Assembly (NCBI GenBank): GCA_001414345.1
Contig: LLCB01000031.1
Coordinates: forward strand, 186,001-250,000
DNA: 64,000 nt
Direction of reading: 5' to 3'
From: Hymenoscyphus infarciens
Lineage: Eukaryota; Ascomycota; Leotiomycetes; Helotiales; Helotiaceae
The notes below the pieces were generated by a model that saw only the letters and a list, made by a program, of their open reading frames with translations, did not search any database and had not been told where the DNA came from. Of the stretch, positions 45,236 through 59,749 are shown one piece after another; the stretch's first letter is position 1, and each line of letters starts with the position of its first letter. Made by a program: the position numbers and the translations under genes.

Positions 45236-48200
45236 TTTTAGAAGCTATTTAGACGTAAATTAAAATGCTTAAATTAATAATCTTAAAGCTTAAAGTAAGA
45301 GTATTTGTAATTCGTAATACTTAAATTATAAGACTTAAATCGTAAAATTTAAGTATAAGTAAAGGTAGAAAGTAGAAGGTAATATAGTATATATATATCT
45401 ATTAAATATATATATATTATAATTGCTTACTACTTACTCTTTATTAATATATACTACCTAGTACTATACTAAATATAAGTATAATATAACTTTAAATCTA
45501 TTATCTAAAATATTATAAATTATTAAAAGTAATATATATACTTAGTATAAACGATGACGTTATATAAGTATTTAATAAATAAGAGAGGAAAAGAGATAAT
45601 TAAGACTTTTAATACTATAAGTATAGATGTAATTTAACCTAAGAGTAAGAGACGCTAAGCCTAATTAGGTAATTAGTATATAATTAGTAAAGTAGTGTTT
45701 AAATAATCTTAAATTATAATTATTTAAGTACTTTAGTAAAGAGAGTAAAAGGAGAGTAAAGGTAGTAAAAAGTAACTAAAAAGTAGTAATAAAATTAAGA
45801 TATTATAGATAATCCTCCTAGTATCTATATCTAAAGTATCTACTACTATATACTCTTACTTCTTATCTCTCTTCTTATTATACTTATTATATACGATTTT
45901 AACCTTTTTAGTAGTATAAGAGAGTTAATTAGTAAGGGTTGTTTAAGAGAGAGTATCTCTCCTCTTTCTCTTTAAATTAAGGCTATTTATAGAAGCGATT
46001 ATAGTAGCAGATATTGTTTTACTTACTAGTATATTTATAAGTATAAGAGGAGTAGGTAAGAGTAAATCAAAGACTCTCTTATTAAGCTTTTAATCGAGTT
46101 TTAATTACTCTTTCTTATTGATTAATTTAAGCCTACCTTTAGTAATAGTAGTATTAATATCTATATATAATTAAGTATTAAGATCTCTTATAATTTACTT
46201 ATTTATATCTATCTATTATTATACTACCTTATCTACTCTCTTTAGCGTATTTAACTTAGTAGGTGCTATTAAGCTCTTCTTCTCCTTATTCTCTATAAGA
46301 GGCGACGGTAAGTATAAGCTCGGGGTTAATACTTCTTCGCTATTAGTATCCTCCTCTGTATCTATATCTATATCTATATCCTTACTTCCTATATTACTCT
46401 TAAAACCCTCTCTAGAATTATTATCTCTATTATCTTCCTTTTCTAAATAAGTAGCGACATAGAGTAGTCTTCTAAGTAAGTAGCGATAATTACAAATATC
46501 TTTAAAAGATTATCTAATTCTAAATCGTTTACTAATATTACGCTTACTCTAGTACTAGTACTATCTCTTAGTAATAGTATAGGCCTAGTATCTCTCTCTC
46601 TATCTTAAGCGTTATCTTTAAGTATAATAGGCTTGTTATTAGGTACCTTAATAGGCGCTAAGAGTTAAAGTAGAATTAGTAGCTCTTAGGTATCTTATAA
46701 GAGCGTAATAGATTACCTCTTTTTAGAAGATTAGAGCTTATTATTAGTATACTTTATAGTACTTTTTATTAGTAGAACCTTTTAGTAAATTAAAGTATTA
46801 TATAAGAGCTTATACGTCGTCTACTTTCTTATAATCCGTAGTACTTAATTACTCGGCTTTCCTCTTTCTAATAGTAACGTTTATAGCTAGAAAGACGTCT
46901 TCTATCTTATTAGTAAGAAGTAGTATATTAATAGGATCTTACTTACTAGAAGTAGAGATTATATAGTAGATATTCTCTAAGAGCTTAATAGCGAACCTTT
47001 TAGCCTATATATTCTAGAGCACTAATTTAAAGTTAAGTAGATTCTTAGAGTTACTAGTAGGTAAGTAAGATATCTAAAATAGAAAGTCGTTATTAATTTA
47101 TACTCTAACTATCTTACTACGTTATACTATAGAAGTATACGTAATTATAGAGATACTCTTAGTAGTAGAGAAGTTCTTAGTACTTGTTATATATATAGAT
47201 ATATAGAGCTACTCGAATACGGATTTTAGTAATAGAGATAGGCTTTAGCGCCTTATAAGTTAGAGGAGAAGGAGCTAGAAAGCCTATACTAATTAGTAGT
47301 ATATATTAAATTTAAGAGTACTACTTACTTTTAGTCTTTTTCTTATTAGAGATAAATCCCTTCTTATATACTTTCGCTCTAATTATTTTAGTCTTACTAA
47401 GAGCTTTTATAAAGAAGAATTATCTAGCTCTAGTCTTTTTCTCCTAAATAGCTCGCTCTCTAGCCGTAGCTAATTTATTCTCCTTTTACTTAATAATAAG
47501 AGTAGAGTAGTTAGTAGTAGAACGTTCTATAATAGCCTCTTACTTCCTTCTAGACTTTATAATTAACTATTATTTCTTCTCCTAGCTATTAGAGCTTTAT
47601 ATTATAGCTTTCGTAGAGTAGTTCTTTACTTTTTATAGATAGTTCTTAATCTTATTATTAGAAGGCCTCTAAGAAAGCGTAGATATGTGATTTTCTAGAG
47701 CACTTACTAGGTTTACTAAGAAGTAATAAGAGTATACTTTAAGCTTTAAACCCTTAGAATAAGGAGCTTAGACTTCTAGGTATTTAAGAGACTAATATTA
47801 AGGTATCCTAATATGTTTTTAGTATTATAAAGTAGTAGATATAGAGCTTCTAAAAGTATAAGTAAAAGTAATAGAATAAAAGTAGGAAAATCAGAAGACT
47901 ATTCTAGAGTTATATTAAGCCTTTTTTTATATCTAAAATATATAAATTTTAGACTTAGAGCTTAGCCTATATTTAGTATAGGTTTATTCCTAGTTTAGTA
48001 TATCTATTTACTTATTAATTATAGATAGTAAAAGCAACGCTACTAGCTAACTCTCTACGCCTTTTATAGATAGTAATATATACTTCCTTCGTTATATTAC
48101 TCTTTATTAACGTTCTATTTACTCTAGCTAGCAGGTAATTACAATTATAGACTACTATAGAGTCTATAGTTAGTTAGTAGATTATAATACTATAATCCTA

Positions 48201-50864
48201 GAGTTACTACTATAGCTAGAGATATATATTAAGTATAAGGTTACTAATAAAGAGAGAGAGGATTAAGGATTTAGAACCTTATTCTTTAAATAGACTTAAG
48301 AGACTATCTTTTAGTAGACGATCTAAGATTAGAATTATTAGAGCTCTCTACTATAACAACGACGTTTAATACTATTTATTAGTAGAAGGGCTCTATAAAA
48401 GAGAAGGCCTAATTCTAAGAATAAATTAGTAGCCTCTAGAGTAGATTAATTAAATATAAATTTATCTACTAATATCTATCTCTAAATCTCCTTCTAAATT
48501 ATCTTCGACTAGTAAAGTATACCTATTAGTTATATACTCCTTTAAATCCTTATCTAATTCGTTATCTAACTCTTCTAATTCCTTATCTAAGAAGTTACTA
48601 TTATATAGATAATCTAGTACTATATTCGTTACTTAATCGCTTCTACCTTCGTTACTAAAGTATATGTTAAATTTATCTTAATCGACCTCTCTAGCTTCCT
48701 TTAATCCTTAAGCTACCTTAGAGCATAGCTCTTACTTATATACTCCTTCTAGCTTACTTAAAAGGCCTAATTCTACTAAATTACTCTCTTAGATATACGC
48801 TAATAATTCTACTCTTAAATCTAAGTATACTATAGTATAAGTTTCCCTCTTTTTAATATATATTATCTTATTAATTAGCAGTATATATCTATATACTAAT
48901 AATTTTGTTTTATACTACTCTAAGGTTACCTAAGGTAAATATATATTAATATCCTAATCCTTATATAATTCCTAAAGCTTAGTAAGCTTCTTAGCAGACA
49001 CCTTAATACTATAATCCTCTACTAGATACTCTTTACTCCTAAGATAGTAAAAGTTAGTCTATAGCACTTCTAGTACCTTATACTCTTAATTAGTATTAGT
49101 ATAAATATAATAGCGATTCTATATATATATAAACGTTTAAAGCTTCTTCTAGATAATCAGAATATATATATATAATATAGTAATTATATTAAAGAGACTC
49201 TTTTTAAAAAACAACCTCTTTTTATAAGTACTCTAGAAGTATATCTTCTACTTATTCAAAGACTCTTTTATAAGCTATTCTCACTAAGCCTTAATATATT
49301 AGTTAGTTATAGAAGTACTAAACTAATATAAGTCTAAAAATTAGTATAGCTCTCTACTACTTTCTATAGCTTATTATTAACAAAGTATATAGTAAGCGTC
49401 TACTACTATTAGAGATTCCGATCCTCGATCCGATTATATATAGTATAGTATCTTTCTAAGGCCACTTATAGTATCGCTATATTACTATAGAGTAGATACT
49501 ACTATATCGTTTAAGATACTATAATAGCTCTAAGAGAGAAATCGAGTATAGATATTAATACTAGTATATATCTTAATACTAATAAACCTTAATTTATAAT
49601 ATCTATTAATACTCTATATAAAATTAAGCTCTAATACGACATATTTACTATAAGTATTCTTAATCTCTTATAACCTACGATTATACCCCTTCTTATTAAC
49701 TTTTAATAGCGCTTTTTAAATCTTATTCTAGCTCTATCTTTTATCTCTATCTTTATTAACACTACGAGTATTAAGGTATATATAAAGAAACCTAACCTAT
49801 GGCTAAAGCTTCTTATAGTGCTAAAGTAGCTATATTTATAGATCTTATACTAAAGGATAGCCTCTAGCTCTTTACGCCCTTCTTATATAAGGAACTTTCA
49901 ACGTCGAAGGCCTATCTCGAATCGTAATCTTTAGAGCCTCTAAGGCTTAATTATAAAGCTCTTATAATTTAACATATATACTATACTTGAATTAGACAAT
50001 CCTATATCTTTAAAGAGATATACCACTCGTATATATAAGATAGAAGTAGTCTTACTTTTTTTATACTAGCGAAGGTTCTACTCTATATTAATTTAGAGCT
50101 TAAGAGTAGTATTAGAGACGTCGATATTATACTTACTTTTAAGAATATCGTATATCTTTTAAGTAGAGACTTCCTTTTAATATAACTCCTCTATAAACAC
50201 TCTATATAGCTCTAAATTAATAAACTAACGTAGTATATTTAGACTTCTATTATACGCTCAAAATCGCTCTTTTTACACTTCCTACTATATCTAAAATTCT
50301 AGGATTATTACGCTATAATACTACTACTAAGGATATTATACTTTAATAGATACTTAGAGCTACTACTAGAGATTATCCTCTTCCTTCTTCTATCGTCGTT
50401 AGTACTTAAATTCAAGAGAGGAGAGAGAGTATATATAGTAATAAGATAGCACTTTTAAAAGAAGGAATAATAGAAAGTAGTATATAGTATTCAAAGAAAG
50501 AAGCGATATAAGAGAGTTAGTATATAGAGTAAGTATACTTTTTAGCTTATAAAATAAATAGCACTAACTCTAATTAGGAAATTAGTATACGATTAAGAAA
50601 AGTAGCTAAAAGTACTTAAATAATCTTAAATCAAGATTATTTAAGCTTTTAAAGTAAGCTAATTACTTCGATATTAAGTAATCTAAAGTAATTAGTTTAA
50701 AAAAGGCTTAGTTTTAAGATATAATTTAAGAACTTATTATAGTAATAAAAGTTGATTTATATAGTCTTTTTAAATTATATATATATATCTCTTACTCTAA
50801 TATGTTTTAATTTAATATTTAATACCTTTTATAATTATTTATTAATTATATAACTTTTACGATT

Positions 50865-51012
50865 TACGATTTATAATTTATAATTTAGCCTCTAAAAAAT
50901 CTACGTTTATCGATTTATAATTTACGATTTACGATTTAGCTCTAAAGAGCTATATACTTAGAAATCTAAGCTTTACGATTTACGATTTACGATTTACGAT
51001 TTACGATTTAGT
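50865..51012. repeat. subterminal ATTTACG array, right end
   Basis: This is the mirror image of the left array. ATTTACG units lie in two clusters around AGCTCTAAAGAGCT and AAATCTAAGC, with an additional outer-to-inner block of mutated units (ATTTATAATTTATAATTTA). Confidence 0.8.
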
Positions 51013-51741
51013 CGTCGTTTCTGACTTTTAGTATATACGAGACGCTCTAACCGACTCTATTAAAAGTCTTACTTTCTTACTTTCTTTATACTTCTAGCTA
51101 GACTAGAAGTTTTATTTAAAATTCTTTAAATCAGATACGAATTAATATACTCTTAAAAAGATAGTAACCTCTTAGTTAAGTTATTACTACCTTCTAATTA
51201 AACGACTTCTAACTCTACTCTAAACTTTTTTAGATTAATACTCTTTTAGTAAATTTAAATTAAATATAAATAAATTAAAATACACTATCTATTAGAACAA
51301 AAGAAGTAAGCTCTTAGCTAAGTTATTACTATTAATCCTAACTAAATACTATCTAACTCTACTCTAAACTTTTCTAACTTTACTTTAAACTTTTTCTAAC
51401 TATTAAATAAGATTAAACTATACTCTTTTAGTAAATATAAATACGAATACTTACTTTTAATATAGAAGGACTAGAAACGAAGTCTCTTTTATAAGTATCT
51501 ATAAACTAGGTTATCTACGATTTAGACCTAGAACTAATATCTTAATATCTTACTTATAATAAATTTTAATAAAATAAAGTATCTATAAACTTATATTAGC
51601 TACGATTTAGACTCTAATCTACCTTTTCGCTTATAATAAATATAATAAATATAATAAATATAATAACTTATACTATTCTAATTCGACTCTAAATAATAAG
51701 ATAGATAGACTCGAGAATAAGTCTTTTTCAAAGAAGAGAGA

Positions 51742-52125
51742 TATAATAACCTATTATCTAGGCTATTCTAGATAGCTAGGAGTATCTACTATATATAAGG
51801 TTTAGCTATATATTTAGCTTTTAGCTATTATTATTTTATATTATCTACTTTAGAAAGGTTATATATATTCTTATATCTATCTAGACTTTTAGACGTACTT
51901 CGTAGAGTTTAGGCTTTTATATTAGCCGACGTATACGTTATTCAGTTTTAGACCTCTTTTTATATTATCTAAATCTCTTATATATAGCAGTCTACTCCTA
52001 GAGTTAGAAAAGGCTAGTTTAGCTTTTTCTTTTATATTAGAGCTTAGAGAGTATCTACGTATATTATTTTACTAAACGCACTTCTATATACCTCTTCTAT
52101 AGTAGTATATATTCGTACTATTATA
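51742..52125 (+). repeat. plus-strand LTR, first U3 type
   Basis: 384 bp starting TATAATAACCTATTATCTAG and ending TTCGTACTATTATA. Its left part matches the LTRs at 31665 and 35240 (GATAGCTAGGAGTA), with an insertion of about 70 bp relative to them. Confidence 0.75.
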
Positions 52126-52901
52126 ATAATTACTACTTATAATTAGTCTAAACTTAGTTTAATAAGTATAGTACTACTTTCTCTTAATCTCTAGCTAATT
52201 TAATTAAATAAGACTCTTTTTAAGCTTTCTTAAGTACTTCTTATTAGTACTTAAGAGTATATCTAGAACTCTTAATAAAATAATCTTAATAATAGACTTT
52301 ATTCTCTCTCTTTTTAAAATAGTCTAAAGAAAGTATATTAAAAAATCTAGTTATACTATTCTTACTTTAAAAAATTAAATAATTTTCTCTCTTTTTTACT
52401 CTTACTAATTTAATACTTTTAAGTAGGAAAAGATCTTTAGATACTATAATTTAACTAAGAGATTACTAGTATATACTATTATAATAGTACTCTATCTAGC
52501 TTATAAGTAGAAGTACTTAGAAAAGTCCTAGAAACCTAGCTAGATAGTCTCTACTTAAACTATAGTAGAAAAACTATAGAATAATAATTATTACTCTAAA
52601 GTAGTATCTAGCTATATAAATAATATAAATATTATGTTTTAGATTTCGTTATTTAGCTTACTTTATTAAATCCTAGTATCTAGCCTAGAGCTTAATTTAT
52701 TTATCTAGTTTTTATCTTAAAAGAGAAATAAGAGAGAAGTATTAACTCTTATTTTAGACTTTGTTTTAGTCTCTTTTTAACTAATACGCTTTAGTCTAGG
52801 CTTCTCTCTCTTATAAGTAATAAGTATACTTAATATTATACTCTTCTACTATAAGATATAAGTAAAGTATAAGTAAATAATAGCTTTAACTTCTCTAAAA
52901 G

Positions 52902-53395
52902 TATAATAGTACGAAATATATACAACTATAGTAGAGGTATATAGGAGTGTGTATAGTAGAATAACGTATATAGATACTAGGCACTGATATAGAAGAAAAT
53001 AATAACTATCCCTCTTCTATACTAAATATAAACGTCTATATATAAGAGTTTAAAAGCTTCTAAGTTCTAATAATAATAATAACCGAGCTCTATCTAATAT
53101 AGCTAATACTAAATAATAAGAGCTGAAAAGCTAAATATATAACCTCTAAACCTTTAGAAAGCTAAATATATAATATCTAACTCTTAATCTCTTCTATATA
53201 TAAATATTAGATATTAATACTTTTAATACTTCGCTTATATAAGTATTAGTTATTTATAATCTCGGCTCTAGGAGTATTAAGAGTATTAGCACTACTTAAG
53301 AGTATTAGTAGTTTTATAAATACTAATAATTTAAGATAGTACTATTATATAATAATCTAGCTATTATATAATAATCTAGGATAGTATACTATTAT
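52902..53395 (-). repeat. 3' LTR of the 6.85-kb element
   Basis: 494 bp, beginning TATAATAGTACGAAATATAT and ending GATAGTATACTATTATA. It contains a duplicated TATATAATAATCTAG near its right end, also present in the partner LTR. Confidence 0.85.
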
Positions 53396-56300
53396 ATCTC
53401 TCCTCTTTTAAAAAGACTTGTCTTAAGTCTTTAGTTATTAATTAGTATAGTATTAGGTCGATTAGTGTATTATTTATCTCTTTATTATAAAGAATATAAC
53501 TTTTCTTACTATTATAGTATCTAGTAGTTAAGATAGGGTCAGTAGCTAGTAGTATTATTATTTAAGAGCTAATCGCTCTTTATTTACTACTATATACTAT
53601 ATAATAATAAGATATAAATAAAAGAAAAGCTAATAATTAGCTAGTAAGTAGAAAGTAGTATACTACTATAGAGTTATTATATTCTTACTATTATTATATA
53701 TTATAATAGTAATTATTAAGTAATAAATAACAATTATAAAGTAATAGCTATTATTATAAGTAGTATATTAGTAGACGACTTTTCCTCGATTCTAACTTCT
53801 CTTCTTCTTTTCTTTTTATCTAAATAATATAAATAGTAAGAATACCTTCTAATTAGATATATTCTTATATACTAACTTATCTCTTAGAACATATATATAT
53901 ATTATATATATATATATAAAAGTAAGTTCTTCTCTCCTTAATTAGACCTAATTTAAAGCTAATTTAATATAGTAAAAATACCTCTTTTATATCCTTCTAG
54001 TATACTTCTAGCTACCTACTAAGTCTACTATATTTAGTACCTTTAGGTAAAATCTTAGAATAGAGATTATATATATACTTTTAAGAAGCTAAAGTTAAAG
54101 AAGTATAAGTATTATATTAAGTAGAATACTATATATATCTTAGTAAGTTTAATTCTAAATATATACTAAATTCGTTCTAACTTAGGTAGTTACTATAGTT
54201 TATTAAGAAGGAGTTTAATAAGCTTAAGCTTAAGAAGGAGAAGAGAGAGATTAAGAAGGCTACTAAGGCCTTAGATAAGGTATTAGTTATTATTAGTATA
54301 GAGGTACTAAAGAATAGTTTAGAGGTATAGTTCGCCCTTTTAGAAGAGACTTAAGCGCTTTATACTAAGGTTACTATAAGTACCTCTTACTTATTAGAGC
54401 AGTTTTAGTTACTAATATTTAATAGTCCTTATACTATACTATAAAGGGTAGGACCTCTATCTAAACCTAGGTTTAAGTCCTCTTTAAAGCCTATCTAAAG
54501 AGTTTATAGGCGTCTCTCCCGAAGCCGGTTATAAGAGGTTGTTAAGATAAGAAGCGTCTCTATAAGAAGGAGGTAGTAGAGGAAGAGCTAATTTAGACTT
54601 CTTACGCTTAAGAGAGTAAGAAGGAGGATAATAAGTTAAAGAAAGGAGAGGCTATAGCCTAGGAAGAGTTAGTAAGCCCTGTTTTAATAGTAACTTAGTC
54701 TTAGTTCTTTACTTTATTAATTTTAAACATTCTTACTAGTTAGTGTTTTATTTTAGGTTTTTATTATAAGTTTTTTATTAAGAGTAACTAGAATTAGAAG
54801 ATATTAATAAAGTTTTATAAATTAACTCTTTTATCTAATTCTTATCTAATTCCTATATATTAAGCTATTTAAAAAGGTATTAAAGTAGTTCTAGCTTTTC
54901 TAGATATTTAGTATAAAAGTCTCTTAAATAATATAGTAAACTCTAAAAATTATCTATAGAATACTAAGTAAGATCTAAATCATATCTAACCTATTTTACT
55001 TAATACTATAGCTATTTTCTAAAAAGTCTACTACTAAGTATTTCTTATATCTCTTATTTTTATATACTTTTAATAATATCTAATAAAGGCTTTAAAGCCT
55101 CTTATCCTAGTAAAGAGGTGTTTAGATCCTTTAAAAGTATATTAGGAGTAAAAATATTATAAATTAATAAGCTTTTAAGAAGTTTTAGCTTATAAAAGTA
55201 TCTTATACTTTCTAATATTTTAAAAGGTCTTATCTACTATTTAATAAGCTTTTAGCTAAGACAATTTATCTTAAGATTCTTAATAGATAAGTAGACTTTA
55301 TCTCTAATATCTTAGTTAATAGCTCTTTAGTATTAGTTTATACTATCCTCTATCTTTTTCTAAGCCTTACTTATATTATCTTTAGCTATTCTCTAAATAG
55401 AGTATATACGTTAAGCTACTTTTAATACCTTATTATAGTTAAGTCGTTCTTAGAGAATAGAAGTCTTTAGTATATTCTAGTCTTATAAAGTCTTTAAGTT
55501 AAGTCTAAACTTAAGCTAATAAGAGGTTATACTAATAGATAAATATAGAAGTGTTATTTATACTCTATCTATTAAGAAGATTAATTTACTCTAGTTATCT
55601 TAATAGTAGGTTATAAAAAGCCTTAGTCTCTAATTAATATATTAGTTTATTATCTCTATCTATTTATCTATCTATTTATAGTAGATAGTACTAAACTTAA
55701 GCTTAATACTAATTATTTAATAAAATTTAGTCTAAAATAATAATATAAATTAAGATCCTTAATTAAACGTAATTAATTTAAAATAGTAGCTAAAATAGTA
55801 AATCTATTAAATAAAAAGTTTAACTAGTTCTTTAATATCTATAGTTAAGTAATAGAGTATTAATACCGAATCTTTTCTAAGTTGGTTAATAAATACTAAT
55901 ATAGTATTAAATCTGTATTTATCTTTTAAGAATAATTTAAAGTCTATATATAAATATTATATAAGATAGTTAAGTATAAGTAAGAGGTAAAGAAAGCCTT
56001 ATTACTTAGTTTATTAAGAATAAGAGTATTTATAGGCTTAATAGTTCCCTATATACCTTCTATAGTCTAAAAACATTCTAGCCTAGTAGTAGTATTATAC
56101 TAATAACTAGTATATCTTTTTTATACTTAGATAAGTACTAGATACTTAGTCGTAGACTTCTTAGATCAGTTTTATATAGAGTTCAGTGTTCTTTTAAACG
56201 TAAAGTCGATTCTTAAAGAGTAGTAAATTATCTAATATCTAATTTAGTAAAGATTTTAGCTATTCTTATCCTAGAAAGGAGCTTATTAATATAAGAGATT

Positions 56301-59254
56301 AGGTAAGGATTATTTTAGGTTAGAGCGTTTAGCTTCTTATAATTAATATAGAACTATAACTTATCACTATTAGCCTTTTTAATAAAGAGTACTAGAGAGG
56401 TAAAAGAGCTATTACTATTAATAATAAACCTCTTATCTAAGTTCTTTATAAGATACTCTTTTATAGCTTTAAGCTCTATAATTAACTGTTAATATAGAGG
56501 CAAAAAGGAGTTAAGAAGTAGCTTATTTAAAGTAATCTTATAGTTATATTTATAGTAAGAAGAAAGCTTATTAAAAGCTACTTTTAAAAACACGTCTTTA
56601 TAGAATAAGTAATATTTTAAAAGTTAGGCTTATATTAGAGCTCTTATCTTATTATTATCTTAAAAAGAGGCTAATCTCTTATTAATAACCTAATCTAGCT
56701 TATAAAGGCTTATTATATAAAATTCTAAATTAAGCTATTTTATATTATAATATATTACGTTTATACTTATTTTATAGATAAAGAAGTATAAGGTCTAGCC
56801 TTTTAAGACTATACTAGTAGTTTATAGAGGCTTTAAACTAAAGTTATATATTAGAATTTTAAGAGGTGTTATTATAGATAAAAGTAATAACTTAGCTATA
56901 TTTATAAGTCTATTCTTTTTATATCTTTCTTATTACTAAATAGTATATTCTCTTTAGTTTATATCTAACTAGTAATTTAAAAAAGGTTTCTAGTTCTAGC
57001 TAAAAAGAGAAAGTAAAATTTCCTTACTATAGTAGAGAGTTAGAGAGTATTTAGCTAGCTAAGTAATCTAGTTCTTTAAGAGATTAAAGAGAACTTTAAA
57101 ATAGTTTAACTACTTATTACTAATAATTAAGTCTTATTATCTAAGGTCTAGGATAATAAAGGAGTAGTTATAAATATAACGTTTATCTATGTTTAAATAT
57201 AGTTATATAAACTAGGTTATCTAGCTTTTAGTACTATTATTATATCTATAAATAAATACTAAATAAGATAGTTTCTAGATCTTTAAACCTATTACTTTTA
57301 ATAATTATAGAGCTAGAGGTCGATTTAGAAATAGATATCTATTTACTTCTATATCTACTAAAGCTTATATTTTAATACTATATCTTTATATACTAAGAGT
57401 AGTATTTATAAGGAACTGTTTTCCTTTTATAAGCTTAGAAAGGTTAAGTCTAGCTAGATTATATTTATATAAGCTTAGGAAGATATTTTTACCTAGGCTT
57501 CTTTGTTTTCCTTTTAACTTAGATTAAAGTTAGAGTACTCTTTAAGTAGTTATTCTTCTTTAGATTAATTATCTATTTTATTAATACTAGGTAGATTAGA
57601 ATAGTTAGGCTTAATATACCTAGGTTTCTTATAATTATAGTACTTTATACTAGTAGGAAGTCGATCTATAGACGAAGTCTTTAATCTTTTGCTAGTAGAA
57701 GAGGGTTTAAGAGTTTAAGAAGTTTTTTAAGAAGTAGAATAAAGTCTATATAAAGGTAGTAAGGGTTTTATTAAGAAACTAGATAAGGTTTAGTTAGTAT
57801 TAAGCTTTTAGTATAATAAGCTTATTATAATAGGTTTTTTAATACTTATTATACTAGTTATATATAACTCGGTGTTATAACACCGTTCCTTATCTATAAA
57901 TAATAAGTCTTTTACTATTTTGTTAAAGTTAGTATTCTAGTACCTCTTACTATTAACTAATTAGGTTTAAAGCTAAGGTATAAGCTTATCTTATATATAG
58001 TAGAACTTATCTTACTCTAATACTTCTCTAAGTATTACTATACTTAAAAAGCGACTTTTAAATTTTATAAAACTTTCTTTTATATAACTCTTCTATTCTA
58101 TCTAAAGTAACTAAAAGGCGTTCTAAGCATTCTCCTTCTTATAACCTATTAGATAGTAAGTATTAAGAAGTTTAATTATTTCTTTATAATCTTTAAATAC
58201 TATTTTACTTATATTAGACTTATATTAGAGCTCTAAGTAGTTCTAGGCGAGTTTTGTTATCGTCTCTTAAATAAGAGCTTTATAAGTTAAAGGCGTCTAA
58301 TAATAGTTAGCGTTTATATAAAGTTAATTATATATTAATATTCTCTATTACTTATATATAAGTAAAATATTATTATTTAAAAGTTTAATTTTTTCTATAA
58401 TCTTACTTTTAATAAGTTAAAGAGCTTTTAAAATGCTTTTAAGTTATAAGCATAGAGTAGGTTATTATAAGAAAGGAATATTAGAAGTAGAGTCTTACTT
58501 ATAATAATAGTTTAAAAAGATAGAAAGAGATATTTATATAAGTTAGATAAGACTTAGACTTTAGTTATTATTTAGTAGTTATTAACTAATTTACTATACT
58601 AGGTTTAATAATTAGACGATTTAATTATCTTACTCTAAAATTCTCTATTCTTTTTCTTAATCCTTAGCCTCTATAGCTTAGATTATACTCTATATCTCGT
58701 CTATATTAGAGAAGTCTTATTAATCTCTCTAGCTTCTAAGCGCTAAGCCTTTACCTTTATTATTCTTAGGCTTTTTACTATTCTTAGAAGTATAGTATTA
58801 AGTTAGAGACCTTTTAGTAGAGGCTTAACTTTATTTCTTAAAGAGAGGCTCTACGCTTAAAAGTAGAGCTTAGAAGAGACTAGGGGTTACTCTAGATTCT
58901 AATATATTAAATATTAAATTAGAGAGGTAAGTAGGATTAGATTTAGAAGCCTTTTAAATAACTATTATAAGTTAACTTATTTACTAAATCTAAGGTTATT
59001 AGAACTCTTAAGAAATACTTAGTATATTCTAATCTCTTAATATATACTAAAACACGATTTTCACTAGCTATCTATATAGATACTAAACCCTAGTATTACT
59101 AGCTATCTAGGTAGTCTCTAATTACTTAGCTATATAAGGATATTATTATAATATTCTAAATTAAAGATAAATCGACTTTTAAATAAAGAGTAATAATAAG
59201 CTCGAAGGAGATATTATTAAGGCTATTATTAGTAAAGAATAGTTATTATTTTTA

Positions 59255-59749
59255 TATAATAGTATAAAATATATATAACTATAGTAGAGGTATATAGGAG
59301 TATATATAGTAGAATAACGTATATAGATACTAGATACTAATATAGAAGAAAATAATAACTATCCCTCTTCTATACTAAATATAAACGTCTATATATAAGA
59401 GTTTAGAAGCTTCTAAGTTTTAATAATAATAATAACTAAGCTCTGTCTAATATAGCTAATACTAAATAACAAGAGCTGAAAAGCTAAATATATAACCTCT
59501 AAACCTTTAAAAAGCTAAATATATAATATCTAACTCTTAATCCCTTCTATATATAAATATTAGATATTAATACCTTTAATACTTCGCTTATATAAGTATT
59601 AGTTATTTATAATCTCAGCCTTAGAGGTATTAGAGGTATTAACACTGCTTAAGAGTATCGACAGTTTCATAAATGCCGATAATTCAGGATAGTACTATTA
59701 TATAATAATCCAGCTATTATATAATAATCTAAGATAGCGTACTATCACA
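59255..59749 (-). repeat. 5' LTR of the 6.85-kb element
   Basis: 495 bp, with a less mutated right end (AAGATAGCGTACTATCACA). Differences from the partner copy are mostly transitions. Confidence 0.85.

Larger units (their letters stand above)
45081..51048 (-). mobile_element. hAT-like DNA transposon of about 6 kb (RIP-mutated)
   Basis: Inverted ends match over more than 130 bp: CCCGTACGTACTAAAAGT at the left against CTCGTATATACTAAAAGT in reverse complement at the right. The outermost bases resemble TAGAGCGTC, close to the usual hAT tip. Flanking ACTAACT (45074-45080) and ACCGACT (51050-51056) look like a 7-8 bp target duplication after C-to-T and G-to-A changes. Just inside both ends lie arrays of CGTAAAT, typical of subterminal transposase-binding repeats. 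The interior reads best on the minus strand, with acidic, charged stretches (for example 46380-46280 and 48600-48440), but no transposase motif could be confirmed. The superfamily call rests on the ends only. Confidence 0.65.
43257..52125 (+). mobile_element. LTR element with two different LTR types, split by a hAT-like transposon
   Basis: The interior (43629-45080 plus 51049-51741) is collinear with the interior of the 3.9-kb element, including the AGCTAAAAC tandem repeats and a purine tract (AAAGAAGAGAGA) before the right LTR. However, the left LTR (43257-43628) has the second U3 type and the right LTR (51742-52125) has the U3 type of the 3.9-kb element. The flanking five bases (TTAAG left, ATAAT right) do not match. 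Both facts argue for a recombinant rather than a simple insertion. Confidence 0.65.
52902..59749 (-). mobile_element. 6.85-kb LTR retrotransposon, minus strand (complete, RIP-mutated)
   Basis: LTRs at 52902-53395 (494 bp) and 59255-59749 (495 bp) are flanked by the duplication AAAAG (52897-52901 and 59750-59754). The right end still reads TATCACA, so the original ends were TGTGATA...TATCACA. A reverse purine tract (TCTCTCCTCTTTT) abuts the left LTR and the standard 5' interior (AATAATAGCC in reverse) abuts the right one, which fixes the minus orientation. The interior is mutated beyond recognition of individual pol domains, so gypsy membership is only assumed. Region 53930-55280 is the counterpart of the older element disrupted at 37.2 kb. 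Confidence 0.85.
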
